Below, one piece after another: positions 6,699 to 14,877 of a stretch of 27,350 nucleotides of DNA. The notes beneath the pieces were generated by a model. It saw nothing but the letters and a program-made list of their open reading frames with translations. It had not been told where the DNA came from and did no database searches. The stretch's first letter is position 1; the number at the start of each line of letters is the position of its first letter. The DNA lies in the IMG/VR virus record IMGVR_UViG_3300020203_000082, positions 1-27,350 of that record; one strand, 5' to 3'. Source of the stretch: a virus. The translations under genes were made by a program, and so were the position numbers.

Positions 6699-8371
6699 CT
6701 GCCCACCTCGAACATGCCGGACCGGAGCATGTCCAGGGTCTCCAGCGAGCTGGACAGGGCGAGCTGGATCTCCGGCGACTTCTGCCCGAGCAGGGCCAAG
6801 ATGTTCTCCCGGACCAGCGGCCCGATCTCGCTGTGGAGCTGGGCGAGCACCGACTCGACAGCGCGCCGGCCGACACCCTTGGGCTTCTCGCCGCCCTCGA
6901 TCTGCATGTCGTCGAACAGGTCGGCGAGTTCGCCCTCGTCGAGCCCTTCCAGCTCGTCGCTCATGTTCAGGAACGTCGAGAGGACCCACCGCGGGTGCTT
7001 CTCCAGCTTCATGCCAGCCTGGCGGAGGGTGAGGATGACACCGGCCTGGAGCGCCCGGATCTGGGCCTGCAGGAGGTCGTCGCGGGCCCCGATCTGGGGC
7101 GAGATGATCTCCACCGGGTACTTCAGCGGGTCGTACCCGCCGGCCAGCATGTCCACCCAGACCATGTGCTGATAGCCGGCCGCGCCGTACATCTGGATGT
7201 GCCGCGCGGTGCGGGCGAAGTTGATGTCGATCTGGGACAGGTTGCTCCGGCCGCCCTGGCTCCGCTCGTGGCCCAGGTACTCCGGGGGCACGCCCAGCGC
7301 GCCGAAGTAGACGCGGAACAGCAGCTCCACGTCCTGCACGCGGGCGAGGTTGGTGTCGCCGTCGATCGTGTCGAGGTCGTAAGCGAGCCCCTCGCCGGAG
7401 GCGATGAAGAAGTCCTCGTCCGGGGTGGGCGGCTTCTTGTACGAGTCCTGGGCGGATCCGATGCCGGTGGTGGAGCGCGTGACCGACTGCTTCCACATCG
7501 CCAGCCGCTTCATGATCTGCTTGGGGTCGCCCTTGAGGTCCGAGACGTCCACCTTCCAGCGGTAGCGCATCGCCGCGCGGGTGAGGCGGGCCAGCACCAT
7601 CGAGTCGAGCACGCCGTGGACCTTGAGCCCGATCGCCCCGAATGGCTTGAGGATGCTGCGGCCGTACAGGAGCGTCTCGGTGGCCGAGACACCGCCGTTG
7701 GACCACAGGGCGAAGTGGGGCATCCGCCAGATCGGGAAGGTCTTGGCCTTGGCGTCGAGCTGGAGGCGGACGCCGTTGCTGGGCGGGCTCGTCTGGGTGA
7801 TCTGCTGGGCCCAGTACGCCTCGGGGGTCCAGCGGCCGGTGGAGTCGAAGTTGCGGAAGATCGTCGCCGGCGGGATGGGGCGGAGGTGCGCCACGCCCAG
7901 CCGATTGTCCGCCATCATGGCCAGCACGTTCTCCGGCATGAAGGACCCGTACTTGCACATCGCCCGCACCGTCTGGAACGACGACTCACGGATGATGGTC
8001 TCGAGCCGGCGGAACCTGGCCTTCAGTTCCTCGGGGTACTCGTCGGGCGGGTTGACCATCCGCACGGCGTAGGTCCGCGTCCCGCCGCCCGAGAGGTCGC
8101 CCGTGACGGCCATGGTGGCGAAGGCGTCCAGTGCCCGCGGCACGTCGGAGATGTTGGTCTCCAGGAAGTCGTAGTACTGCATCTCGCGCACCCGGTCCAT
8201 CGGGACCTGCACGGTGTTGAACCATGGGGTGAGCTTGGGGTCGCCCGCCGTGGACACGCCGCCGGCTGGGCCGCCCACCAGCGGCGACGGCTCGGGCGTC
8301 GAGTACCGCCCGGAGAGCAGATCGCCCAGGCTTCCGACCGCGGACTTCGTGATGGAGACGATTCGGCTCAT
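6695..8371 (-). CDS. Portal protein, T4 gp20-like
   Basis: The protein has 558 residues and should form the dodecameric ring through which DNA is packaged and that joins head to tail. The central region resembles gp20: DSMVLARLTRAAMRYRWKVDVSDL (Arg-rich alpha/beta portion), then PTPDEDFFIASGEGLAYDLDTIDGDTNLARVQDVELLFRVYFGALGVPPEYLG, which matches in order the gp20 signature of a basic or polar stretch, the L-x-G-G loop, and the yF-x-kLy-AL-x-VP segment. It starts 2 nt before the terminase stop and ends overlapping the minor head gene, so it sits in a tight operon. Confidence 0.82.
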   Translation of the reverse strand: MSRIVSITKSAVGSLGDLLSGRYSTPEPSPLVGGPAGGVSTAGDPKLTPWFNTVQVPMDRVREMQYYDFLETNISDVPRALDAFATMAVTGDLSGGGTRTYAVRMVNPPDEYPEELKARFRRLETIIRESSFQTVRAMCKYGSFMPENVLAMMADNRLGVAHLRPIPPATIFRNFDSTGRWTPEAYWAQQITQTSPPSNGVRLQLDAKAKTFPIWRMPHFALWSNGGVSATETLLYGRSILKPFGAIGLKVHGVLDSMVLARLTRAAMRYRWKVDVSDLKGDPKQIMKRLAMWKQSVTRSTTGIGSAQDSYKKPPTPDEDFFIASGEGLAYDLDTIDGDTNLARVQDVELLFRVYFGALGVPPEYLGHERSQGGRSNLSQIDINFARTARHIQMYGAAGYQHMVWVDMLAGGYDPLKYPVEIISPQIGARDDLLQAQIRALQAGVILTLRQAGMKLEKHPRWVLSTFLNMSDELEGLDEGELADLFDDMQIEGGEKPKGVGRRAVESVLAQLHSEIGPLVRENILALLGQKSPEIQLALSSSLETLDMLRSGMFEVGR

Positions 8372-8372
8372 T

Positions 8373-10241
8373 TCATCCTCGCAGGATCATCATGCCAGCG
8401 TCGTCGCGTCGGGGGTCGATGAGCTTGGGGGCGCTCTCGGTGTACACGTTCATCATCGGGCGGATCTCGGAGTAGTCGAGCACGGTGTCGAATCCGAGCA
8501 CGAGGCCGGCCAGCATGTCGTAGACGGCCGCGTGGAGCTGGTGGTCTGGGATGCCCTCCCAGGTGAAACGCTCGTTGCCCTGGTCGTTGATGACCAGCTT
8601 CCGCACCGGCCGGCTCATCTCATCAAAGAGCCGTCCGTCCACCGCCACCGTCCAATCCTCGAACCACTCGATCTGGTTGGTCAGGTGCCACTCGTAGATC
8701 GTGTCGATCGCCACTGTCCGGTGCACTGTGATTAGACGCGGCGGGTCCAGGCGGCCGTCGCCTGCCTCGGAGACGACGACCATCTTGTGCTGGTCGTTCG
8801 TGGCGTATTTGCACCGGACGATCGGGATCTTCAGCTCGGCCATGGCGGCTTCCTGCACGCTCATGGCGAACTTCGCCTCGGGCTGGTGGTCGATCACCCC
8901 ACCCACGACCCGGAATCGCTTGAGAACCTGGATCACCTCGTCCACCCCACCCGCGAGCCGGCCGGCGTGGACCTTGATCTGCTTCCCGTCGTCCCATCGG
9001 CTGATCTGGTAGTCGAGCCACGGGCGGTTGACGTCGATCCCGATGGTGGTCGGCTGCTCGGATGAGGAGACCATGCGCCGGCCCTTGGCGGTGCACCGCT
9101 CGAACATCTTGCGGTTGATGCGCAGCGTGCCGCCGGAGAATGGCCGCCCCAGGTCCATGTTGTTGAACTGCTGGAGCTTGGACGGGTTCCCCAGGCTCTT
9201 GCTGAAGGTGTCGATCAGGGTGTCCATCGTCGGCCCGATGCGGGTTGACAGGGCCTCCGTCCAGTACGACCGGATCTTGCGGCCGGGGCGCTGGGGGATC
9301 CAGAGGCCGGGGGCAAAGCGGTTCATCGGCCGCCCGCACTTCGGGTAGCGGCAGCATGGCCGGATGTCCCGCGGGGAGCCGGGCGACCAGTCCTTGTCGC
9401 GGACGTCGAAGGTCATAATGCGGCCCGAGTCGTCGATCCTGGTAATCACGACGTTGTCGTACCAGTCGATGATCTGCCGCTCGCCGCAGTGCTCGCAGTC
9501 GTGGAAGTAGCGGTGCTGGTCGCCGGCGAGGAACTCCGCGTGGATGTTGTCGTTGCCCGGGGCGCCGGCGTTCAGCTCGGAGCCCTCGACGGTGGGGGTT
9601 GAAATCTCGTCGCTGAGCTTGTAGTCCGACGCGTTCATGCGCTTCGGGTACATGGGCAGGTTCGTGCGATTGCAGAAGTCCCGCTCGTCGATGTGCATGC
9701 AGTCCGCGGTGAACGACGTCAGCTCGTCCTCGGAGTTGGCCGTGACGATGTAGAGCTTCCCGTGCGGCCCGAACCGCTTGAAGGACGTCGCGTCCGTCGC
9801 GTCGGCGATCTCCTGAAGCTCCTGGTAGTAGGGGGTGTTCTTGATCGTGGGGTTGAGCTTGCCGTTCACCAGCTCGATCACCTTGGCGTGCTTGGGCATG
9901 ACCCAGCCCACCGCCAGCCCCAGCGAGCACTGGGCGAGGGTCTTCACGATCTCGTAGGTGGTCTTGCCGCGCTGGGCGGGGGCGATGATCCGCATGTCGG
10001 GGGAGGGATCGGCGTAAATCTGCTCCCACTGGGGGTCCAGCACGATCGGCTGGCCCTTGTCGGTGATGTGGACATTCAGGGCCAGGTGCATCGTCCGGCG
10101 TGCCACCTGCGCGGCCATGGCCCTACGCACGAGCACGTCGCGGCGGATGGGAGTCTGCACCTTCCGCCCGTCAGGCCTGGTGACGAGGATGGTCACGATC
10201 TCGTTGGGTTGGCGATCCGGTTTGGGCTTGGGACCGACCAC
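8373..10241 (-). CDS. Terminase large subunit, GpA-like ATPase-nuclease
   Basis: This is the packaging motor that cuts and translocates DNA. With a start at GTG 10241 it has 622 residues. It shows Walker A (APAQRGKTT, about 88-96), Walker B with catalytic acids (CMHIDERD, 181-188), a Cys pair CEHCGE (249-254) and a second Cys cluster CCRYPKCG (296-303) as in GpA zinc regions. A likely RNase H-fold nuclease opens with GIDVNRPWLDY (about 401-411). The GTG at 10241 lies 1 nt past the stop of the small subunit and has GGAGG 9 nt upstream. Longer in-frame starts at ATG 10283 and ATG 10355 overlap that gene by 41 and 113 nt; the last has GAGG 6 nt upstream and cannot be excluded. Confidence 0.85.
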   Translation of the reverse strand: MVGPKPKPDRQPNEIVTILVTRPDGRKVQTPIRRDVLVRRAMAAQVARRTMHLALNVHITDKGQPIVLDPQWEQIYADPSPDMRIIAPAQRGKTTYEIVKTLAQCSLGLAVGWVMPKHAKVIELVNGKLNPTIKNTPYYQELQEIADATDATSFKRFGPHGKLYIVTANSEDELTSFTADCMHIDERDFCNRTNLPMYPKRMNASDYKLSDEISTPTVEGSELNAGAPGNDNIHAEFLAGDQHRYFHDCEHCGERQIIDWYDNVVITRIDDSGRIMTFDVRDKDWSPGSPRDIRPCCRYPKCGRPMNRFAPGLWIPQRPGRKIRSYWTEALSTRIGPTMDTLIDTFSKSLGNPSKLQQFNNMDLGRPFSGGTLRINRKMFERCTAKGRRMVSSSEQPTTIGIDVNRPWLDYQISRWDDGKQIKVHAGRLAGGVDEVIQVLKRFRVVGGVIDHQPEAKFAMSVQEAAMAELKIPIVRCKYATNDQHKMVVVSEAGDGRLDPPRLITVHRTVAIDTIYEWHLTNQIEWFEDWTVAVDGRLFDEMSRPVRKLVINDQGNERFTWEGIPDHQLHAAVYDMLAGLVLGFDTVLDYSEIRPMMNVYTESAPKLIDPRRDDAGMMILRG

Positions 10242-10242
10242 G

Positions 10243-10986
10243 TCACGGATCCTCCGTCTCGTCTTCGTCAGCGCCTTCATCATCGGCTGGCGGGGGATCT
10301 TCGGGGGAGTCGGCAGGATCGTCCTGAAAAACCTCTGGTCCGGGTGCTGATTCATCGACCACCTCGCCGCCGACCATTTGGGCCAGGGACTCGTTGCTGA
10401 GCTGATTGGTCGTCTGGGCCGAGGCCTCGATCCCGCCGGCTCCGTTGACCAGGACGTTCATGTGGCCGACGTTCATCCGCCCGTCGCGCGGGCGGGCGCC
10501 GGTGATGTGGGCGATCTCCCTGGCCGCCTTCATCGCGATCGCGAGGGCGTTCGGGTCCAGGGCGTTTGGCTTGATCTTGGTGTGCTGGCCGTTGATCTGG
10601 ACCATCTTGCCATCGGACTCGTTCTTGAGGCGGACGGGCTTGGTCGTGACCTCGACCTGGTCCTTGACGGCGTGGGTCATGGCGAGGCCGTGGATGTCCT
10701 CGAGCCGGCGGAGGTACAGGGCGCGGCTGGCCTGGACGTCCTCGAAGATGCCGCGGCACAGGAAGTCCTCGGTCTTGGCGACCCACCGCTCGGCCGCCTG
10801 CTTGGTCGTCCCCCACTCCTGGGCGACCAGCGCCACCACGGCGACGCGGTTCTTCTCTCGCGCGATCCAGATCGAGATGGTGTTGAGGCGGTCGATGAGC
10901 AGAGCTTCGGAGGGCGTCAACGCACCCGCCGGCTCCGGCTCGTCTTCCATCAGCTTCTCGATCCATGATGACATCGGCGGCAGCAT
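10243..10986 (-). CDS. Putative terminase small subunit
   Basis: This 247-residue protein lies directly upstream of the large terminase. Residues 45-76 (REKNRVAVVALVAQEW, TTKQAAERWVAKTEDFL) look like a helix-turn-helix of the type used by small terminases to bind the packaging site. A helical middle follows, then Gly/Asn-rich linkers, and an extremely acidic C-terminus (about 215-247) that could contact the large subunit. An in-frame ATG at 10974 would shorten it by 4 residues. No strong Shine-Dalgarno is seen. The function is inferred mostly from position, HTH and size. Confidence 0.62.
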   Translation of the reverse strand: MLPPMSSWIEKLMEDEPEPAGALTPSEALLIDRLNTISIWIAREKNRVAVVALVAQEWGTTKQAAERWVAKTEDFLCRGIFEDVQASRALYLRRLEDIHGLAMTHAVKDQVEVTTKPVRLKNESDGKMVQINGQHTKIKPNALDPNALAIAMKAAREIAHITGARPRDGRMNVGHMNVLVNGAGGIEASAQTTNQLSNESLAQMVGGEVVDESAPGPEVFQDDPADSPEDPPPADDEGADEDETEDP

Positions 10987-11007
10987 ATCACCATGACACG
11001 CACGACG

Positions 11008-11784
11008 TCACTCCTCCCAAAGTCCCTTCCATTGCCCGAGTCCGCCCCACTGCTCCGCCATCGCCTCCGCCCACCCCTCATACGTCCGGCTCCGGATCGC
11101 GTGCGACGCGTTGTTCTGGCCCGACGCGGTCTGATTGTTCCAGCGCCCGCCCTGGCTGTAGGGATCAACCTCCCAGTCGTCGATCACCGGGCACGGGCAC
11201 TCCGACGCGTGCTGGCCCTTGTGGATCGTGCAGCAGTACTCGTCGCAGCAGTCGCACGGGATCCACGCCGGATTCAGCAGCACGTTGGTGGGGCGCAGGG
11301 GCGGGAGGTTCCGCAGCCACAGGCAGGTGGCCTTGCTCTCGCGGTGGCCAAACTGCCATGGCTGGATGGTCTGGTCGCAGGCCCGGATCCTCGTGCCGAT
11401 CAACCCGACCGGATTCTCGAGCGCGAGTCGCGGCACCCGAAGGTCAAGGATCCGCCGCACGAACGCCAGCGCCTCCTCGGTCTTGGCCGCCCGCCCCGGC
11501 ACCCGCCGGTTCCAGTGGATGCCGGAGGAGGCGATGTAGGTGCATGGCGGGTGGCAGATGAGCAGATCGAACCCCGACCAGTCGTGGGCGAGACAGTCGC
11601 CCTGGATGTGCGGGCCGGGCGACTCGGTGGCCTGGATGTCACACGAGATGGCGTCGTGCCCGCGGCGCAGGAAGGCGTCGCGGACGATCCCAGTCACTTC
11701 GCATAGGACGCCCACCCTCACTCCGGTTCCTCCAGCAACCAGCGCCTCAAACGACCAGCCACACGGCCAATCCACCCGGATCAT
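11008..11784 (-). CDS. Phage cytosine DNA methyltransferase homologue (HPPC type)
   Basis: This 258-residue protein has an AdoMet-binding-like motif (LCEVTGIVRDAFLRRGHDAISCDI, residues 27-50), the catalytic Pro-Cys loop CHPPCTYIASSG (77-88) and an ENP motif (123-125). This order matches the phage family usually annotated as DNA cytosine methyltransferase. It lacks the usual QxRxR and GN motifs of classic Dcm enzymes. A Cys/His cluster at 177-199 (eight Cys, two His) may bind zinc. ATG 11784 has GGAGG just upstream; ATG 11802 would only translate the ribosome binding site. It lies between another methyltransferase and the small terminase. Target sequence unknown. Confidence 0.72.
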   Translation of the reverse strand: MIRVDWPCGWSFEALVAGGTGVRVGVLCEVTGIVRDAFLRRGHDAISCDIQATESPGPHIQGDCLAHDWSGFDLLICHPPCTYIASSGIHWNRRVPGRAAKTEEALAFVRRILDLRVPRLALENPVGLIGTRIRACDQTIQPWQFGHRESKATCLWLRNLPPLRPTNVLLNPAWIPCDCCDEYCCTIHKGQHASECPCPVIDDWEVDPYSQGGRWNNQTASGQNNASHAIRSRTYEGWAEAMAEQWGGLGQWKGLWEE

Positions 11785-11832
11785 GCCCCCTCCACCCGGC
11801 ACCCCCGCTGAAAACCTCGTGAATCCACACTC

Positions 11833-11862
11833 ATTCCGGGTTGGGACCTATTCCGGGTCGGG
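11833..11862. repeat. Paired 13-bp direct repeat in a short intergenic gap
   Basis: ATTCCGGGTTGGG (11833-11845) and ATTCCGGGTCGGG (11850-11862) differ at one base and start 17 bp apart. They lie in the 117-nt gap between the two methyltransferase genes, upstream of the one starting at 11784. They could be an operator pair; no convincing promoter is seen in the gap. Confidence 0.4.
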
Positions 11863-11901
11863 TTGGCTCGCCTCACTCGACAATCTTGATGTGCGAGAAA
11901 A

Positions 11902-13182
11902 CTACTCGCTCCCGGCATTCCTTGACTCGGCCAACAGGGCGGCGACTGCCATGCCTAGCACTGTGGCCATGAGGGGCGGTACGGCATTGCCGACCTGTGT
12001 GTAACGCGGGCACTCGCGGGTGCGCCGGTCACCGCCAGTCGTGTACTTGCCCGCGAACGCGAACCAATCCGGGAAGGATTGCAGCCTCGCCGACTCGCGC
12101 ACAGTCAGAATCCGAGGCTCAGCATAATGCAGGACATCATCCGGGAGCGTGGTCACTGTTGGTGCAGGCTGGGCGGGGGCCATCGGGTAGACACGGTGCT
12201 TGCGAATCCCGAAGCTCTCTCGATTTGCGTCGTTCATCCGGACGCCCCTCGGACACTTCTGTAGTATCTTCTTGAATCGCGCAACAACGTTGTCCGTATG
12301 CCGGACCAATCGCATGCTGTCCATCTCGGTGGCCGAGAGATCACCATGCATGAGCTTCTGATACGTCGTGGAAGGAGCCGAGTACTTGGCAACAAGGAAG
12401 CCCTTCGGAGACTCCTTGTCCTGGCAAGGCAATCGCTCGACGCCGTCAGTCAGCAAGTCTCCCAGCGCATCGCTGACGCTCACGGGCGCAGCCAGACCCA
12501 ACGCCGCGAGCTGCAGCTTTCGGTGCTGCTCGATCAGATCGAACGCGCGGCCCAGCCCGCCTGGAAGACTCTCAGCAAGGTCTTTCTTGAGGCCGATGAC
12601 CACCAACCGTGAACGCCGCTGCGGCACGCCAAATGTGGATGCGTCAAGAATGCGTCCCAAGGCGGCGTATCCGGCGTCGTCCAGTGCCGCGACCAGCTCG
12701 TCGTAAAAGGACTTCGGCTTGGGGCCGGGAACGCGGCGTCCACTCCCGTGCGCCACTTTCATCCCAGGTACGTTTTCAATGATGAGGGCTGACGGGCGCA
12801 CGAGTCGAACGAGTTCAACGTACCGCTTGAAGAGTTGATTCCGCGGATCGGCCTTGTGGCGACGGCCAGCGAACGAAAATCCCTGACAAGGAGGTCCCCC
12901 TACGACAACGTCGATCTGCCCGGCAAGCGAGGCGACATCTTTAGCGTGCGCCTCGAGCATCTCATCGAGCGACCATGCCTTTGTTTCCAGCCAGCGAGGC
13001 CAGTCGAACTTGATCGTCTCGCGTCCCTTCAGGAAGTTCCGGCGGAACGTGGCGAATGCCATCGAGTCCCGCTCCACCGCGAAGACCCCCCGCCACCCAG
13101 CCTGCTTCAAGCCAAGAGACAATCCACCGCAACCCGCGAACAGGTCGATGAAGGCTGTAGTTTCGGCCTGGGCGGTTGTCAT
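11902..13182 (-). CDS. DNA (cytosine-5) methyltransferase, Dcm family
   Basis: All major C5-methyltransferase motifs appear in order over 426 residues: I (FAGCGGLSLG, about 15-24), IV with catalytic Cys99 (GGPPCQGFS), VI (ENVPG, about 136-140), VIII (PQRRSRLVVIG, 187-197) and X (QVGNAVPP, near the end). The target-recognition region lies between VIII and X. The enzyme should add a methyl group to cytosine C5 in phage DNA, probably to evade host restriction. No cognate endonuclease is seen beside it. The only Shine-Dalgarno candidate (AAAGGA) is 11 nt before the ATG. A 52-nt gap separates it from the ParB-domain gene. Confidence 0.92.
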   Translation of the reverse strand: MTTAQAETTAFIDLFAGCGGLSLGLKQAGWRGVFAVERDSMAFATFRRNFLKGRETIKFDWPRWLETKAWSLDEMLEAHAKDVASLAGQIDVVVGGPPCQGFSFAGRRHKADPRNQLFKRYVELVRLVRPSALIIENVPGMKVAHGSGRRVPGPKPKSFYDELVAALDDAGYAALGRILDASTFGVPQRRSRLVVIGLKKDLAESLPGGLGRAFDLIEQHRKLQLAALGLAAPVSVSDALGDLLTDGVERLPCQDKESPKGFLVAKYSAPSTTYQKLMHGDLSATEMDSMRLVRHTDNVVARFKKILQKCPRGVRMNDANRESFGIRKHRVYPMAPAQPAPTVTTLPDDVLHYAEPRILTVRESARLQSFPDWFAFAGKYTTGGDRRTRECPRYTQVGNAVPPLMATVLGMAVAALLAESRNAGSE

Positions 13183-13234
13183 CGAGGGAGGCGTCCTTTC
13201 CGAATCCGGATCGAATCATTGGCCTGACCCGTCG

Positions 13235-13912
13235 TCACCCCTCCAGCGAGTCGAGGTACGCCTGGCAGATCATGGACAGCGCCTCGCCATCCTCGCAATC
13301 GACTGTCTGGTGCGCCGCGTCCATCCGCCGCATCTGCTCGCGGAGCGCCCGGCGGATGATCTCCACCTGCCCGGGCCCGCAGTACACCATCAGCGGCGTC
13401 CGCATCGTGATCGCCCGCGCCCGCGTCGTGGCGTCCTGGACGTCGCCCCGGTCCAGCTCGGCGATGATCCGCCTGATCTGGTCCTCCGTCTCCGGCAGGA
13501 TCTTGGCCAGCTCCGCGGGGTCCGGCGACGCCGCGTGCAGGATCCGCAGCAGCTCGGCGTCCTTTTTCTTGTCGTGCTCGCCCCGGAGCGGGTTCAGGGT
13601 CTTGAGCAGCAGCACCGCCCTGGTGTCCGGCACGCCCTTCCAGACCCGGACCTCGATCTCCGACGCCCCCCGGTCGATCTCCCGGCGCCACCGATGCTCC
13701 CCGTCGAGGCACTGGAGCTTGCCCGCGGCATGCTCGGCCTTGAAGTCCTCGCTCATCTCGAGTGACCGGACGATGCAGGGCGCGAACTCCCAGGTGCCGA
13801 TCGAGGCATCCAGCTTCGCCCTCTGCTCATCGGACATCATGTTGGCGTTCAACGGGTGCGGCACCACCGTGTCGATGGGCACCCAGATGCTCGTCGGCTT
13901 GCGCTTGCTCAC
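13235..13912 (-). CDS. ParB/Srx-fold N-terminal domain protein
   Basis: The protein has 225 residues and starts at a GTG that overlaps the upstream stop (GTGA). Its N-terminus has the ParB-like layout: WVPIDTVVPHPLNANMM, a short helix, then CLDGEHRWRRE (68-78), matching the DG-x-HR nucleotide-binding signature. In ParB proteins this fold binds CTP; phage versions often occur next to methyltransferases or serve as nucleases or regulators. The C-terminal half is helical (residues 130-225) without a recognised domain. A methyltransferase follows directly, as is common in phage genomes. Its exact role is open. Confidence 0.7.
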   Translation of the reverse strand: MSKRKPTSIWVPIDTVVPHPLNANMMSDEQRAKLDASIGTWEFAPCIVRSLEMSEDFKAEHAAGKLQCLDGEHRWRREIDRGASEIEVRVWKGVPDTRAVLLLKTLNPLRGEHDKKKDAELLRILHAASPDPAELAKILPETEDQIRRIIAELDRGDVQDATTRARAITMRTPLMVYCGPGQVEIIRRALREQMRRMDAAHQTVDCEDGEALSMICQAYLDSLEG

Positions 13913-14187
13913 GCGGCGTTCTCGCGGTGCTCAATGGCCAGGCTCTTGTCGTGCAGGGACCAGCGGTAGGCGTTCAGCAGCAGCGTGCAAAAGACCAGTA
14001 CCCCCAGCACCGTGCCCAGGATCGCAACCAGCTCGCATGTGGCAACCTCGAATCCCCAGCACACGCTGGCGACCAAGGTCGCCGCCGCGACGAGCACGGT
14101 CAGCGTCGCCATCATGCTCTCGGTCCGCCGGACTTCACTGCTCTTGCGACGGAGACTCAGCACCCGTCGCGCAACTGCCTGGTCCAT
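13909..14187 (-). CDS. Small membrane protein, two predicted transmembrane helices
   Basis: The protein has 92 residues with a basic N-terminus, then hydrophobic stretches at about 27-45 (ATLTVLVAAATLVASVCWG) and 51-73 (CELVAILGTVLGVLVFCTLLL), and a charged C-tail. AGGA lies 6 nt before the ATG. It overlaps the 3' end of the upstream winged-helix gene by 53 nt and the ParB gene by 4 nt, so it is probably a real member of the operon. Function unknown; a holin is possible from topology and size, but nothing nearby supports lysis. Confidence 0.55.
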   Translation of the reverse strand: MDQAVARRVLSLRRKSSEVRRTESMMATLTVLVAAATLVASVCWGFEVATCELVAILGTVLGVLVFCTLLLNAYRWSLHDKSLAIEHRENAA

Positions 14188-14482
14188 TCCGCTTCCTCTC
14201 CACCGGGACGCCCATGATCGTCTGCGGCATGTCCCCTGTGACCTGGGCGATTCTCCCCTTGACGAACGCGCCGCCCTCGGGCGTCATTCGCCAGACCCGG
14301 TTCCGGCCCGGGTCCACGATACTCTCTATGAAGCCGGCACGCTCAATGCGGCCCAGAGCCTCCCGCGTCTTTCCAAGGGCCACGCCGCGGCCCGTCTGGG
14401 CCCGGTATCGCTCCCGGGCCAGCTCAGCCGTTGTCCATTCCAAACCAATCGCGATCGTCATCGCGGTATCCAGCTCGTTCAT
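14135..14482 (-). CDS. Small winged-helix DNA-binding-like protein
   Basis: The protein has 115 residues. Residues 17-70 form a likely winged helix: TTAELARERYRAQTGRGVALGKTREALGRIERAGFIESI as the HTH with recognition helix, followed by the wing (GRNRVWRMTPEGGAFV). It resembles small MarR/PadR-like or phage replication-associated wHTH proteins. The C-terminus is Pro/Ser-rich. It overlaps the SSB-like gene by 59 nt and the membrane gene by 53 nt. It may regulate the early operon or load replication proteins; this is inferred from fold only. Confidence 0.58.
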   Translation of the reverse strand: MNELDTAMTIAIGLEWTTAELARERYRAQTGRGVALGKTREALGRIERAGFIESIVDPGRNRVWRMTPEGGAFVKGRIAQVTGDMPQTIMGVPVERKRNGPGSCATGAESPSQEQ

Positions 14483-14825
14483 CCTGCTTCCCCTGCGCGG
14501 CCTTCCATGGAGTAGACGCCAGAGTGCGTCCCCCGACTTCCATCGTACTGGCCCGGACCACGAGCCTGTTGCCCCACTTCCGCAGGGCGCCCGTCACCTT
14601 CACCTCCGAGCCGGCGGCAATGCTGCGTCGGACGTCGTTGGCCATCTCGCCCCACGCCTCGACCTCGACTCCAATCGGCTCGACCGTCTCCCTGCCGAGA
14701 TTGTCGCGGGCCGGGCGCTCGAGCACGACGATCCCAATGGCCCTGGGGATGCGGGACTGGCCCACATTCTCGAGCTGGAACTCCGCCCGGGCCACGCCGT
14801 TGATCGTCACTTCGTTCTGGTACAT
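14424..14825 (-). CDS. Single-stranded DNA-binding protein-like OB fold
   Basis: The 133-residue protein has the strand order of SSB: MYQNEVTINGVARAEFQL at the start, then VEVEAWGEMANDVRRSIAAGSEVKVTGALRKWGNRLVVRASTM, which matches the SSB pattern v-x-x-WGe-A-x-x-l-x-kG-x-v-x-v-x-G-x-l. The C-terminal tail is polar and ends RDDDRDWFGMDNG, acidic like the SSB tip. It would coat ssDNA during replication or recombination and recruit partners. It overlaps the following gene and lies after the DUF2303 gene. No Shine-Dalgarno precedes the ATG at 14825. Confidence 0.68.
   Translation of the reverse strand: MYQNEVTINGVARAEFQLENVGQSRIPRAIGIVVLERPARDNLGRETVEPIGVEVEAWGEMANDVRRSIAAGSEVKVTGALRKWGNRLVVRASTMEVGGRTLASTPWKAAQGKQDERAGYRDDDRDWFGMDNG
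14510..14519 (-). promoter_or_regulatory. GCGTCTACTC element upstream of the winged-helix gene
   Basis: Minus-strand GCGTCTACTC, identical to the copy at 4259-4268. It lies within the 3' part of the SSB-like gene and ends 27 nt before the ATG at 14482. Role inferred only from recurrence. Confidence 0.25.
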
Positions 14826-14877
14826 GGAAAGCGACCGAGCGCACGGGAGCGCACCCGGCCGCTAAAGGAGGGTCTTG

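Noticed and set aside
7305-7314. Another TAGACGC copy inside the portal gene
   Set aside because: It encodes Arg-Val-Tyr in a conserved portal motif and matches the element less well, so codon use explains it.
6699-7958. Extension of the minor head frame back to 7958
   Set aside because: This part is the portal gene read in another frame, giving Arg/Pro/Gly-rich nonsense. The GTG at 6698 with GAGG fits the true start.
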